NCBI GenBank assembly: GCA_013399875.1
Contig: VXAZ01008033.1
Span: 179,620 to 243,619 of the forward strand
Direction of reading: 5' to 3'
DNA: 64,000 nt
Origin: Gymnorhina tibicen
Taxonomy: Eukaryota; Chordata; Aves; Passeriformes; Artamidae
The notes beneath the pieces are model-generated. The model saw nothing but the letters and a program-made list of their open reading frames with translations. It did no database searches and had not been told where the DNA came from. The position numbers and the translations under genes were made by a program. Positions 1-14,031 of this stretch are shown in pieces. Each line of letters begins with the position of its first letter. The first letter of the stretch is position 1.

Positions 1-14
1 CGGACACGCCGGAG
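1..14 (+). CDS. RALGAPA2: RALGAPA2 partial exon at window edge
   Basis: The first 14 bases end at a strong donor (GTGAGC at 15). In the phase required by the next exon they read Asp-Thr-Pro-Glu. Only four codons are visible, so the call depends on the donor, the phase, and the next exon starting mid-protein. It could be chance sequence before a donor-like site. Confidence 0.5.
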
Positions 15-3000
15 GTGAGCGGGGCTCTGGGGCCGGGTGCCGTGGCAGCTGGGGCGTGGAATCGTGGGGCAAGGCAGCACGCTGGCACTGCAGAGGTGTT
101 TCTTCCAAAGGCTGAGCTGTGAGGAAAGCGTGTCCCAGCAGCCTGAGCCGCATCGCAGCGAGCAAACACCGAGAGCGGGGAACTCTTGGGGTGACGCAGC
201 ATCTCTGGCTAAATGTCAGCACTGATGAAAATGTGACTCTCAATGATTAAATTATTGAAGGATAAGTAAAATAGCAAATCAATGATGGGTTGCCAAAATA
301 AAGGTAAAGGTCTGGCAGTCCTGGGAAAAACAGGAAAGCTCTGTTGCATTTGAAACAGCAGCTCAGGGAAGACCTTTCTGTCTGTTTTAGCTCAGGGCTC
401 TTGCTGCTGCTCTTGACATTTGCGTGGCTGAGCAGGTGGCCCTGCGCAGGGCCACGGCCCTCTCCCGTTTCAGCAGAGCTGGAATGGTGAGCCCAGCCAC
501 ACTTCTTCCATCGGCCCTCAGAGAGCTTGATCAGCCTCGCTGTTGATCCAAAGCTTAAAGTGCTAGTAAGAAATGGATGCTCAGTTTTCCAAGGGAAAAA
601 ACAGACCAAAACACCCCCTTCCCTTTCTCCTGCACACATGAAACGGGGCATGCGTTGCATTTTCCACATTACACAGTAGTTAATGTGTTTATAGCTCGTG
701 CCGTGGTGCTTTTGATGGTTTTATTGGAGTAGAGATCTCTCTGCACATTGGTACCACCTATGCAGTGAGTGTGAGTGGGTTGTGCAGCCACTCCGTGCCA
801 CAGGATCACCTCTTAGTGGTGCTGGATTAGTGCTTCAACTCCTCACTCAGGTGTTCCTTAGAGGGTTCTGTACTTGGTTGGCATCAAATGGCTGATTGTC
901 AGATCGGGGAACGAGGGAGAGTATTAAAGATGTAGAATGTGCTCAGGAGCGAGGCCAGGTGCCGCTGGAGGAGCAGCTCGTCCTCACCGAGAGAGGACAG
1001 AGCAGCGCAGCAGAAAAAGCATGGGCAGGAGGGTGTGTGTTAGGTGCTGCTTAAACCCAGCTCTTGCTGGAGCTGCAGAGGAAAAGCTCCTGGGATGTGT
1101 TCCCTGGGACACCCGACTGCTTCGCTGTGAGTGCAGCTGGCTGGGGATGACGGCGCACGCTGGCCTGGAGCTGAAGGCGTCTCCGCGTGTGAAGGGTTTT
1201 TAGTGAATATTTCTGCTTGCTTGCCCTTCACCAGGCTCCCCGTTCCGAAGCTCACACCATCCTCGGTGCTCTTGTGTGCTTTCCAAATACCTACCAGGGA
1301 ATCCCACGGCTGGGACCCATTTCAGAAGCCACTGAGAGCATCACGGGAACTGCAGATGTGAAGGTAAAGCCACATTTATTGTAAATCCTTAGGTACCTAA
1401 CCTGGTTTTACTATGCAGTGACTTCATTCCTGCCCGAATGGTTGCCCTCACACAAGCCTCTGTTGCTTTTGATGAACTTGAGGCACCACAGCGATCCCCT
1501 GCTCAAAAGTAGGGGTGGCTGGGGAGGAATCTCTGAATTCCTCACGTGGCCTGAGCAGGCAGAACCAGAGAGGATGCAGGAATCCCTTCACACGCTTGGC
1601 TCCTGTTCTTGCTTTCTTCACCAGGCCTCGGAGACTCACTGGAGGTGTCTTAAAACGGTCTTAATTTTACAAGTGTCTTTTCTGTAGTAAACAATACACT
1701 AAATTTTTCATAACGTGTTTTGGCTAGAACCTAAACACTATGGTTTGGATGAAGTGACCACCACTGCTTGTTTGTAGCTGCCCCTTGACACTGTAAACGA
1801 ATTGATTTCCTCTTGCTGCCTGTACATGAGTTGTAAGTTGATTTGATTTGTCCACAAGGGCCTGTATATTTGAGTTGTAATTGGTGTTTCTCCCTTGACG
1901 AAATACAATTGGCACGAGGGAAAGATGCTTTAGCAACAGACTGAGAATTGAAGTGACTTCACCTGTAACTATGTCAAAATGAAACAACTTTAAAGTAGAT
2001 GTATGAAAAAGATGCTTATTCTAATTTATTTTGTTATTTTAGTATTGCCTCATAAATATTTTATTGAAGAATGCTACAGAGGAGCCAAGTGAAGCTGCAA
2101 GGTAAAATACTGAGTGAAAGAAATGGGAAAATCATAGAACTGGTTAGGTTGGAAAAGACCTTTAACATTATCAAGTCCAACCATTTCTGGCTTGGAAAAG
2201 TCTTTTCTTGCTGCTTATTTTCTGCTGCTGCCTTGTGGTTTGGTCCTGTGAAGCTGAGCCTTACTCTGCACCATGAAGGTGCTGGCCTGTCGTGTTGGAG
2301 GGGAACGAGATCTCATCTCTGTGCATTTTTTTCCTTTTTGTTTTTGTTTTCCCCTAACGATTCCCCTAAAATTTCTGACAAGCTCCCTTTTTCTTTCCAC
2401 AAAGATGCATAGCCATCTGTGGCCTTGGAGTATGGATATGTGAGGAGCTCACGCAGTGCACGAACCACCCCCACGTGAAGAAAGCCATCAATGTCATAGG
2501 TGTGACACTGAAGGTATTGCTGTGGCGGGCTCCGATCACTGGGCTTTGGGAGAAAAAGGCATTTTCACCTTGCAAGTAGTCACTGGTGATCTGAGGCACA
2601 GGCTGCTGCTCTGGTGTCCTGGGCAAGCTTGCAGAGTATTTGCCTGCAGACTCTTCCCCAGCAAACTCACGTGAAAGGTCACACAGGCAGTGTCTGTAGG
2701 ACACCTGCCGGTTCCTAACGCTGACAGTGGGATTTCACAACACTGACGCTGCCTATTGTTTTGCAAAGGTGCAAAACAACGAAATGTAGAAAAACCGAAT
2801 GCATTGTATTGTGTCTGGGTATTTTATGTGGCTTTTGATCACCTTTTTTCTTCCAGTTTTCCAACAAGCTGGTAGCTCAGGTAGCCTGTGATGTCCTTCA
2901 GCTGCTGGTGTCTTACTGGCAGAAGCTTCAGGAGTACGAATCCTCCCTGTGCCGGAAAATTACTGAAGTACGTCAGGTTCTTTGAAATGTTTGTATCGAA

Positions 3001-6000
3001 ACCGAATGCAAAGTTGTCTTAATTCCTTCCTTGTGATTTTGTGAACTCCTCCTTTTTTTTATTGTTAAGGATGTACTTGCTACGCTCCCTGGACCAGTGT
3101 AGGTCTCTTGTTTGTAGTGAATTGTTTGCAGAGTGCTCAGTGAAACGTTTTCTTTTGCTTGGACGTTGATTGGCACAGGCAGCGGGATGCTCCTAGGAGA
3201 ACTGAACCTGTTCCCTGCCCTTTGCGGGGAAGGTCTGTCTCTGTAGAGGAAGAAGCTGAATGCCTTTCTGACACTTTGTTTGTTTGGCTGCAGATCCTTG
3301 TGGCCACCATTGCGTTTCTCCTGCCGAGCGCCGAATACTCCTCCGTGGAAGCGGATAAGAAGGTGTGTCGCTGAAAAGAGCTGTCTCCATTCTTTGTGCT
3401 GTTTGAGGGGGGTTTTGAATGAGGTTGCTCTGAACCAGAGTTGAATTTTAATCTTTCCAACTCATACCTTAAAGTCTGGGTGAATTTAATAGAATGTACC
3501 TAAACACCATGTTCCGTGCTCTCGTTCAGTTCATAGTGTCACTGCTGCTGTGCTTGCTAGACTGGTGCATGGCACTGCCCATGAAAATGCTGCTGGAGCC
3601 TGTGTCTGCTGGTGCTGTGGAGGATCAGCATGCATCCAGAGCTCCTTTGCTGGATTATATTTACAGAGTGAGTATGGGGAAGGAACGTGGTTTACTCTGC
3701 CTGGCTGCTTAAAGATGCCTTTCACACACCCTGAAGGTGCACAAGCAGTTTTGTCAAGCTCTAGAAAATCATGGCATACAGGTGAGAAGTTACAAATGTA
3801 AAATGCTAAGAAGATAAGATTAGAGACGTAGAACAGACAGGGGATGGTGAAGACAAAGGTAAAATGCTTAAAACAAGGAGCCAGGGAAAATCATCTTTGC
3901 AGAAATATGTGGATTATTTGAAGTGGGCTGTAAAAACACAAAACGAGCCCTGAAGCGAGCTGTTAAAGCACAGACTCAGTGCAGACGGAGACCGTTAATT
4001 TAGAAATGCTGTATTTGGACGCAGATGGGCTTTGCAGCGCGTCCCGGCTTCCCCAGTGTCGGGGCTGGGGGCCCTGCTCGCTGCGGGTGCTGGGGGCCGG
4101 CCCGGGGCGGTCACTGGCTCGGTGCCCCCGCAGGTCCTGCACTGCTGCGTCAACGGCTCCAGCACCTACACGCAGCAAAGCCACTACGTGCTGAGCCTGG
4201 CCGACCTCTCCTCCTGCGACTACGACCCCTTCCTGCCCCTGGGGAACGTCAGGAGCTCGGAGCCAGCCCAGTGCCCCTCCTCCACCGATTTGGGCAACCT
4301 GCTCACCGTGGCTGAAGGTAAGGGAGTGCCCAGAGCGTGGGCTGGGCCAGCAGCTGGGAAATAGCGTTCCAGGTTCCATCTCTGCCTTGAGAACATGCTT
4401 CTCCTGACTGCACGTAGCAACTGCTCCTTCAAAATTGGGCAGAGCTCTCTCTGGATGAATTCCAGTTGCCTCTGTGGTAGGATGTTTGAGTTTGTTGCCA
4501 ACGCTGCTCCTTAAAACAAGTTTATGTTTAGAACACGTAAAAGGGAAAGAGAAGCACTGTAAACTAAAGAAAAATGGTTTTAAACTTCATATGAAAAAAC
4601 CCTAGAAGTTCAGAGGTTCCTGGCTGTATGAGGAGTAACATTCCCATAGGAGAAGTGGAGGCACAGTGTAGCTCAGAGCAGTCACTTTATGAAACATAAT
4701 GTTTGAGCCTGTGCTGAGGGGACCAGCTGAGCATCCAGGAGGTCCCTCTCTGCCTCATGCAAGACTCTCCCTCCTGCCAGGGATGAAGGAGCATTGCTTT
4801 GCAGTGCCATCTCTGGTTTACCTTGGCTTTTGTGCCGTGTCACCCTCCTGCTCCGGTGGCTGTGGGGATGTGGTGAAGTAAAATAAAACTGTGGGACAGG
4901 TAGGATTTCTTGGAAAGCTGTTGGAAATAGTTCCTTGAAGAGCAAGGTCAAATAAGGCGAGCTGCTGCAATGTGGCAGAAATCTGCAGGCGCTCCTTCTG
5001 TAGTGCCTCTTGTTGCTCTTACTGATCCGCTGTGTTTTCATTGATCGTTTCAGAGAAGAGGAGGAGGAATTTGGAGCTGATCCCTCTCACGGCGCGGATG
5101 GTTATGACTCACCTGGTGAATCACCTGAGCCACTACCCGCTCAGCGGAGGCCCCGCCATCCTCCACAGCCTCCTGAGCGAGAACCACGACAACTCCTACG
5201 TGGAGTCCTCCGAGCTGTCCTCGGAAGTGTTCCGGAGCCCCAACCTGCAGCTGTTCGTGTTCAACGACAGCACTCTCATCTCTTACCTCCAAATCCCCGC
5301 CGAGAAGAAGGCGGGCGCCGAGCCGGCGGCGGCCCCTGCGGACGTGAGGGTGATTGTCAGGGATATCTCAGGGAAGTACTCCTGGGATGGCCACGTGCTG
5401 TACGGGCCTCTGGAGGGCTGCCTGCTGCAGCGGAGCACGGCCGGCGCCTTCGTCACCTCCGGCGACCCCGAGCAGCGCTTCCTCTCCCAGAGCGACGCGT
5501 CCCAGGCGGAAGAAGGAGAAGACGCCCTGGACCAGCTGCTGGAGAGGATTGGCAGCACCAGCCCCGAGTGCCTCCCGCACCCGCAGCGCAAGCTGAACGA
5601 GCCGTCGCCGCCGCCCTGCGGGATGAGCCCCGAGCAGGAGCGCGCCATCACCGAGGCGCTGCTGAGGCAGAGCGCCCAGGAAAGGGAGTTCATCCTGAAA
5701 TGCGGCTCAGACCGCAGCATGAGGGTGGCCCGCCAGGAGCCACCGCGTCCCGCTGAACCGCAGGCCTCCTTTTATTTCTGCCGCCTGCTGCTGGACGACC
5801 TGGGAATGAACTCCTGGGATAGAAGGTAGGAAGAGAGGATCCAGAACGTGCTTAAGGTACTCTTCTCGCTTTTTACCCCCAAATGTGTGCACGCTTAAGA
5901 GAGTGAGGATTATGTAGCTGGGGGCTAGAGCAAAGTTTTGAACTTCAGTGATTATTTGAAATAGAGATCAATAGATTGTGTGTAACAATAATTTTAAGAA

Positions 6001-9000
6001 ATCACGTCATGGTTAATTCTCTTAGCTACTTGGATGACAAAATACTGTGTCTGCACTGTGTTGCATTTGCCTTCAAACCCTTTTTTATTTCTTTTTAGAA
6101 AAAGCTTTCATCTGCTTAAGAAAAATTCAAAATTGCTGCGAGAACTGAAAAATCTGGATTCCCGCCAATGGTAGGTGATGTGCAGTGAACGCACCAGTGA
6201 TAAGGTTCGCGTTTCCCGAGGAAGAATGAGTTGCCAGAACCAAAGCTTCATCCCCATTGAATCCAAATATTGGTATGAAAATTGGACTGTTTGTTTCTCC
6301 AGAGTTCTGTAGCCTGAATGGAGTAGCCTGAATGGAGAAGCACTGGCACATCGTCTGTGACCAGAGAATTCCAAATCAGTGGCAAATAATAAGACAGATT
6401 TTTTTCAAGTTTGCTTTAGCTGAGGAGGGGGGGAAATCAAATTGTTTGTGACCTGGGTTCAGCTGACACAAACCAGTATTTTCTGCAGGGTGATCCCTGT
6501 GTCGGGAGCAGTACTTTGAGGGGTGATCTACCCAGAACTGCTCCCCAGCCAGGAATGGAGGAATGGAGTTCTGAATGTTACATTTTATTTTTCATCACTT
6601 GACACAGAGCTGTTTGAAAAATACCTGCAGCAGTGCAGAGTTTTGAGTTTCTTCTATCCCAACAACTTCCATATCAAATGCACTTTGCTTGTTTTCAAAG
6701 AAGCCAACTGTCCCCATCAGCATTGTAAAACTCAGCCCAGGCTCTGAAAGTCAATAATGTTTCTTCTGCCTTGTATGTCATCACCCTGTAATTAAAATTC
6801 TGTAGGTCCCATTATGCTCCCATTAACACCTGTGCCACCTCGCTGTCTGTGCAGCGCTGCACAAATCTGAGTCATTAGCCCTGTAATTGGAATTTGGTCT
6901 CCAGTTCTGTGGCTGAGGCACAGGAGGAGCAGGCTTGACGCTGCTCTCGGAACTGAGCTGTCTCTGCAGTGAGGTTTCGGTGGCAAAAAAATGGGGGAGA
7001 ATCTGAAAGTGACCGTGTTTTGTGTGCCCAAAAGAAATGGGCACGCAGAGCTAAATGTGGGCACCTGCTCATGTGTTTGGAGTGCAGGGGAACCTGAAAA
7101 ATAATTCTGAGCTGAAACTTCTTGACCTTTGATTTCTTCTTCCATCCCGTGGCAGTCGTGAGACTCACAAGATCGCTGTGTTCTACATCGCCGAGGGACA
7201 GGAGGACAAGTGTTCCATCCTGGCCAACGCAAGGGGAAGCCAGGCGTATGAAGATTTTGTTGCTGGACTGGGCTGGGAGGTAACAGCCATGAATTTAGTC
7301 AAGCTGCCATGTTGCTGGTGGCACTGCACAGTTTTTAATTCACAACAAAAAAGAAAATTTTGCTACACACTGATGCTTGGCTGCTTTTAGCTCTTGCCGT
7401 GGTCAGAGCACACACTCAGCACAGGAGTTCTTTATGACACGTGTGGGTTTAATTTGCTTTGTCAGAATGGCACGTCGTAATCTAAGTGCCACGAGTGTTT
7501 TTGGGTTTGGGAAATACAGAGAAGCTGCGTGTCACGTTTAAGGATCCAAGTGCCACAGGGAGATGCAGCATCCTCAGGCTGGTGCTGTTGGGAAAACGAA
7601 CAAGCCTTTGGACTTGGGCTTGACTTCAGAGAGATGTTTCTTCTGATTAAACCTCTGGAATAATTTCTTGTGAGGCTTTTCTTTCTGTACAAATCTTCAG
7701 TTTCTTCTGCAGTTCTTCTGGTTCTTTTTCTCTCTGCCTTTTGTGATGCTCCTGGCAGTGGGAGCTGTGAGCCCACAGAGCCCTTAGCCAGCGGTGTGTG
7801 GCAGAATGCTGTTGTTTCCTTGCTGCTGTTTGCTGGAGGAAGGTAAAATTGCTGGATAGATAATGGCTCAGGACCTAGTTAAGAGAGATTTAATTTTAGT
7901 AAATGTCAGATACAGGCACGGAAAAGACAAATCTAATGGAAAGATCGCAGAGCTGTAGGGGAAGACTTCTTTTTCTCTGGGATGGCTACAGAAACTTGGG
8001 GTGGTGATTTCATTAATCTTGACACAGAAGTGAATACTGACCGTGCATCAGTCTTTTCAGCTTGCTGCTGTTTGTGCCTTTGGCTCCCTCAGGTCGACCT
8101 GTCCACGCACGGCGGGTTCATGGGCGGCCTGCAGCGCAACGGCAGCACGGGGCAAACCGCACCCTACTACGCTACCTCCACCGTGGAGATCATCTTCCAC
8201 GTGTCCACCAGGATGCCCTCGGACTCGGACGACTCGCTGACCAAAAAGGTAAAGCGTTTGCAGCGTGTTTCACACCACTGCAGTCATCAAGTGCTTCGAG
8301 GAAAGTTTGAAGTGGCAGCAGCTTGTGCTCGCTGGCCCCGGCAGGCCGTCCCTGCCGTGCCGCGTGGTGCTCTGCAGCTGGGTTAGCTGAATTAAATGGC
8401 ATCTAAATTCTGGGTTCTGAAACGCAATTAACATTTCCATGGTAGCCTCAAATGCCACTGTGAGTAATAATATTAGCAATAATTTCATTTGTACGTTGTC
8501 TGCCTGCCAAAACTGCTGTAGGTCGGTAGAACAAAACAACCAAATGCGGCATCGTGAAACCTTCCAGACAACTCGTCCCATGTGGAACAGCAAAGCCGAA
8601 GGGGGGTGACAGGCTCAGGAACCCAAGCAGCCAGATGAGAGTTCAAGCCAGTAGCCAGTTAGGGACAGCTCTGATGAGCAGGCTCTGCTTCAAAGACATC
8701 CAGAACCCAGCCCAAAATTCTGTTGGTATCAGTACTTAATCATTTGTCTTTCTTAACAAGGAGCGATTTGAGATTACGCTGTTTGCCAGCTGCTGCTTAG
8801 AGTCAAAGAAGATTTTTGGGGCATACCAAATCTCTGCCTTTTTAATTAGGATTGGCAACTTGTCCTGCAGAGGTTGTTAGCATGCATCAGTAACACTGCT
8901 GCAGCCATCCAGTCCACCACGGGGTACTGCTCTGCTCTGAGAATTGTCTGTGCCTCTGTCGCTGGGTGACTGCATTTGGTGTCCCGTTGGTTTCAGAATG

Positions 9001-12000
9001 ACGTATGCTTTTCCTCGAAATGTAAAGGTGGAATTTCCGACTACTGGTTCTGAAAAATTGCCCAGCGTTTCATACTGAAGTCAGATCTTGTCTTTTTTAT
9101 TGTGGTATCTGTCATTTAAAAAAAAACCCAAAAAAAACCCAAAAGTCAGCAAAACAACATGTTTCTCTTTCTGTGTGTAACTCGCTACCTTCGTGGATAT
9201 GTGGCTGCGGAAAAAAGTACTCCGAGTGCTTCAGGATGGAGCAGTGGGGCAGTGGTGTGTAGGACAGGGCTGTAGAGTCTCTGGGGCTGTACCAGGGTAG
9301 GACTGTCTGTATTTTTATTGTTCCTGACCTGTATTTGCCCAGCTGCTAGACCAAAACTCCAGTGATGAATGATTTACAGTTTCCCTAGGCAACATATTCC
9401 GTATTCTTATGCTCCACTACTTGTACCATGAAAAAAATCTCTTGTAGTGTCTACTTTGCCTCAGTTTAAGCCCATTGATTCTTATCCTATTTCACATGGA
9501 TATGAAGGGCAGATTATTTTGCAGCAGACTTATGCATGTCTGAGAACTGCTGCCATGTCTTTCCCAGACTTATTTTTCCTACACAAATTGTGGCCATTTA
9601 TTTAGTCTAATCTTCCCTTGTAAGTCCTGGCTCCTGGGTTTTGTGGAAGTGTGGCAAAGACACTGGGATATGGTCTGGCTGTTGAGTAATTCATCACCTG
9701 GGAGAGGAGACAGCAAAGGGAAAATGGGGTTTAACTGCAAACAGCCTACTTATTCTCCTAATTCTCATCCATGTTAGGGGCTGTCGCAGACACTGAGAGT
9801 TATTCTATTTGTCTTCCCTGATTTTACTCTTAGAGAATTTGAGAAACAGAAACCAAAAGCATTTAGTAGCTGTCAGTCTCCAAGTTTTGTAGTGCCAGAA
9901 AACCAGGCCAGCTCCAGCACATGCTGCCTACAGAAAATAACTGCAAAGGAATTGCTCTGGGACCTTTTTAAAAAACCTGAGATCTGCTGTAGGAATGGAA
10001 CCCTGCAGGGATCAAACTGGTGGGAATTCCAGTGAAGGACAGAGCAAGCTGATGAGCAAGCTCGTGGACCTGAGGAGCTGCAAGCAGTGGCTCAGGGCAG
10101 ATGACTTCCAGAGGGCTTTTCAATGTGTACTCATCCGTGGTTCCACACACAACAGTTTCATTCAGATTGTCACAGCTCTGCTGCGAGCAAACACACAGTT
10201 CTGTGCAGATCAGCGTGGATTGGCAACAGATTTTTCAGAACTGCAGCTGTTGAGTGGAGAAAAGGTGCATTTCAGAAGCACTGTACTTTCTGGAAGGTGG
10301 ACAGTTCTCTGGGCCTAGGTCCTTACCTCAGATTGCCAGGTTAAAAAGATTATTTTATGTTTATTACTTCTCGCCATTAACACTTTCTTTTCGTGGGAGT
10401 GCGGGAGAGAAAGATGGATTCCCATGGCATTCATTCCGTTCCTGCTCCTGCAACAGAGCCGTACCCGGTGATACAGGACAGTGGTGCTGGCAGGAGAAAA
10501 CGTTATCGGGATGCAGTGGGGGCCACTGAAAACTTCTGTTTTCTTGCCCTCCCTCTGGGATCTAAGGTCCTCCTAATCTCTGAAACCTTTGTGATTGCTG
10601 GGGTTTCTTCTCTGCTTATTTTGCCTCAGACCAAGAGAGGCTTCATTCCTGTCAGCAGGCTCCAAGCTGAACAGAAGGACTGAGCACCTGCTGGCCTGGG
10701 GAGCAGCAGCAAGGCCATAAATTCTGCGGCTGGGGAATTCAGCAGATGCAGTAATTTTACTTAAATATGTTACTGTGGTTCTTTATTTTTACTGAATGCA
10801 AGGATAAATTAAGTTCTGGTGTGGATTCCCAAGAATAAGTGCATTTCCACTGGGGATGAATTTGGCCCCTTGTTTTTGGGCAGTAGAGCTGTCATTTGCA
10901 GTCTGCATTTTTTTATTTGTGGTATGTGCTGACATTATATTGCTAATTCAGGAGGGAAGAAAGAAAAAAAAAAAAAAAAAGGAAAGAAAAACCCCTCTCC
11001 AAGTAAGTCTTGGCCCTGACAGAAATCTTTTCTACTGGAGGAAAGAAAATTCAGCTGATCTCTCTTGCTGCTGTAAGGTTCAGCATCATTTGTTCCAAAC
11101 TTTTTCTGTCTCGTGGCAAGAGTGAAAATCAGTCCCAGGAATGGCATCCTACTGTCCCTGTCTTGTTCTGCTCAAATTGTGCTTAACGGTTTAAAGATGT
11201 GCTGCCGAATTTCTCTGTGATTTATTCCATCTTCTCCACTGTCAGAGCAGAACTTTTTCAATTCAGAAATCTGGTTGCAACCCCATACTGAACTCTTGCT
11301 CCTTTGCTGCAGAAATTTGTTAGCTGGGGCTAGATTAGATTTTTAGCGGCTAATCTGACTGCTGTAGGGGTTTGCAGAGTGGGGACAGAGCTGTGCTATT
11401 GGATTTGTCCAATTCATTTGACTCCAGGACTATAATTGCACTTATGTCTTACAAGGCTTTTATGGCCTCGGGCTGGCGAGCAGCAGAAAAACAAATTGGC
11501 AGTGATACAGTGAGAGTGAAAGGGAATGAAAGGCACACATTATCAGTCTCCAGGCAGCCCTGCTCTGGCAGGAAGTTTCTTGGTTAATTTACAAATAAAA
11601 CTTAGATTTTAGGATGGGCACACAGTCAGCCAGACAATGGGGATGTCAGGCCCCACTGTTACTTAGCAAAAGTAGCAGCCGCGCCTCCCCAAAAGCAGGA
11701 ATTCTTCGGTCAAACAGACGACTCCTCTCTGGAGCCAGCTGGCTGTGTAATGCAATTAGCAGGGAAAGGAGGTCACGCCGGAGGTGTGCGCCGTGACCGC
11801 GCGCTCGGGGCCGGAGCTGCCCGCCCGGGCTGGCACGGCGGGGCCGAGCGCGCCGTGGGGCCGGGGCCGCGCCCCGTGGGCCGAGCCGGGCTCGCTCCGT
11901 GCCCGCCGAACGTTCCTGTGCGCCCGGGAGCCCGCGCCGCCGCTGCCACGGCCGCTTTCCCTGGGCCTTCGCGGAGCCGTCGCTCCGCACTCTCGCCGGG

Positions 12001-13994
12001 CTTTGCTTTTAATACCGCTCTGATTTCACGGCTGCTTTGGGATTTTTTAAACGTAGCTTTTTTCTTTATTCCCGCCCCGCCTCCGCCCCTAAACGGGGTG
12101 GAGAACGCGGCCTGGAGCTCTGGCTCTGCGCGCGTCGGCCGCGAGGCTTTGGACATTTCAGCACAACTTGCCGAAGTCCTTCGGGGCACTGAGTCTGCCC
12201 CACAGCTGCTGTTTTGAATAAACAACACAGGAAAATAGCAGCTGGCTTATTGTCGCTGATGAGATTGTTATAACGGCTTTTTATCAATGAAGTTATCTCT
12301 CAGTAACAAATATTTTTGATTAATGCCATTTTTTTCTTTATAACGTTATACCTTTTAACTGTGGTGCTTAAGAGTGTGTGACTTCAAAACAAGGGCAGTA
12401 ACTCAAGCTCTAAAATGAGTCACTGGCACATGCTGGGGATCATGGCAGAGTTAGGGATTCATGAGCACAGCAAGCGTTGGTTCAGCTAAGTTCCCTTCTT
12501 CACTGAATTTTGTTCTCAAGGGTGCAGTATCAGTACAGAGTGTTTGATTATTATCAGAACGTTCCTTGGGATTTTAGAAAGGGTCTCTCAAGCAGTGTTT
12601 GGACGTACTTGGGTGACTGTTTTCATAGCAGTATGTGCTGTTTCTCACCCCAAAAGCCACAGGAGGCATGGCAGTACAGAGCCTTTTCTTCAGAAGAGCC
12701 GAGTTGGGTTTGTGAATTGCCCTCTGCAACTGGGCAGCAGCACTACCTTATGGAATTCCGTGCCCACGTTAATTTGCTGGGCTTCCTGCAGCACAGGTTG
12801 CTGGGTGCCACCATTGCGGGCTCTCTGTGCTGGGAAGCCAGTGCCAGAGCTGGCCTGGGCTCAGCCTGGCAAACGTGGGCACTCACAAATCCCTGGCGGG
12901 GGTTCCCTGAGCTCAGCTGGGCTGAGCTGGGCCCATCCTGGAGCGGGACAGCCTGGCCGGGCACCCTCAGCATCTGGGACCTGCTGTGCACAAAGTCTGC
13001 TCACCAGATGGATTTTCGGGGTTTGTAAGACTAAACTTGACACCTTGCTTCTAATCACTTTGGAGGTGACCTGGCTGCACCTGGTCGTGGGGGGTGAGAT
13101 CAGGATTTTGTCCTGGGTGTAAATTCCCGCTTCCTTTGGTGCGTGTCAGTCCGTGGCATTACCAACATGTGTTTTCTTATGTGTTCCTTTGTTTTTACTG
13201 AGATTCTGCACAGATATCAAGGTGACCACAAGAACAGCAATCTCTACTTGTTTTGTGCATGTAAGAATTTCTAATAATAGTATTGTTAATGTTCCCATGT
13301 TTTTTCAAGACAAAAATGGTTTGTGTTTTCTTCAAACAGAGCTAAAATTACCTTTTATTCATGGGTGTAAATAAAACACAACTATTATCTTCTGTCTCAT
13401 TTAAAATAAGCTGAGAATCTCAGTCCTTCTGTGAACTGAGCTTTACCTCGTTCTACTGGAATATGAACCGTAAGCCAAGTTCACAGCTGTAACTTTTTTG
13501 ATTTTTCACAATGTGTTGGTTTTGCCACATTTCTCTCGTGACTGAGGGGTCCGGTTTGCCACCAAGTACGTAGGAGTGAAAGGTTTTCCTTCTAAAGGCG
13601 CTGCCTGCTTCTGAATAGGGAAGTTTCATCAGCACAGTGTGGGCCGATCCAAAGCATTGTTGGGGTTAGTTGTTATTTACCAGTGAAAATCACCACCTTC
13701 TTTTCCCTTTCTTCTCTCCCCCCGCACAGAGTGAAGTAGCGGAGCTTCGTTTTGGCTTCTTTGTTCGGTCTATTGTGCACATTGTTCCAGGGGTAGCACC
13801 AAATTGGAGGGTGGGGGGTGTCTTTTAAGCTTTAAGTGGGACTTAAATTCTCTTTATGCTTGGAGCTGGCATTCTGCGTGTGGATTACATTTTAACTTTA
13901 AAGCTTACAGTTGAAACCATTGTGCGAGGCTTGTACGTGATTGCCAAATAGTTTTTGCCATCTGTTAGATCACCTCCAGCTCCTCCAGCAGCAG

Positions 13995-14031
<37 letters not shown>

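Larger units (their letters stand above)
1364..5053 (+). other. Short RALGAPA2 introns (six between 1364 and 4133, one at 4318-5053)
   Basis: Introns at 1364-2042, 2102-2404, 2514-2856, 2968-3293, 3363-3529, 3668-4133 and 4318-5053 (167-736 bases). All have GT-AG ends. Apart from the CR1 scrap at 2129-2187 I see no separate feature. The tail of the 3668-4133 intron is GC-rich. Confidence 0.7.

Noticed and set aside
5010..5756. 248-codon plus frame overlapping the long RALGAPA2 exon
   Set aside because: Shadow of the GC-rich exon in another frame. It yields Arg/Pro/Gly-rich sequence, while the overlapping frame encodes conserved RALGAPA2 blocks.
9995..10683. Chain of plus-strand frames (107, 73, 91 and 96 codons) in the 6.4-kb intron
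   Set aside because: No paired splice sites in matching phase, no recognisable domain, and no similarity to known RALGAPA2 segments.
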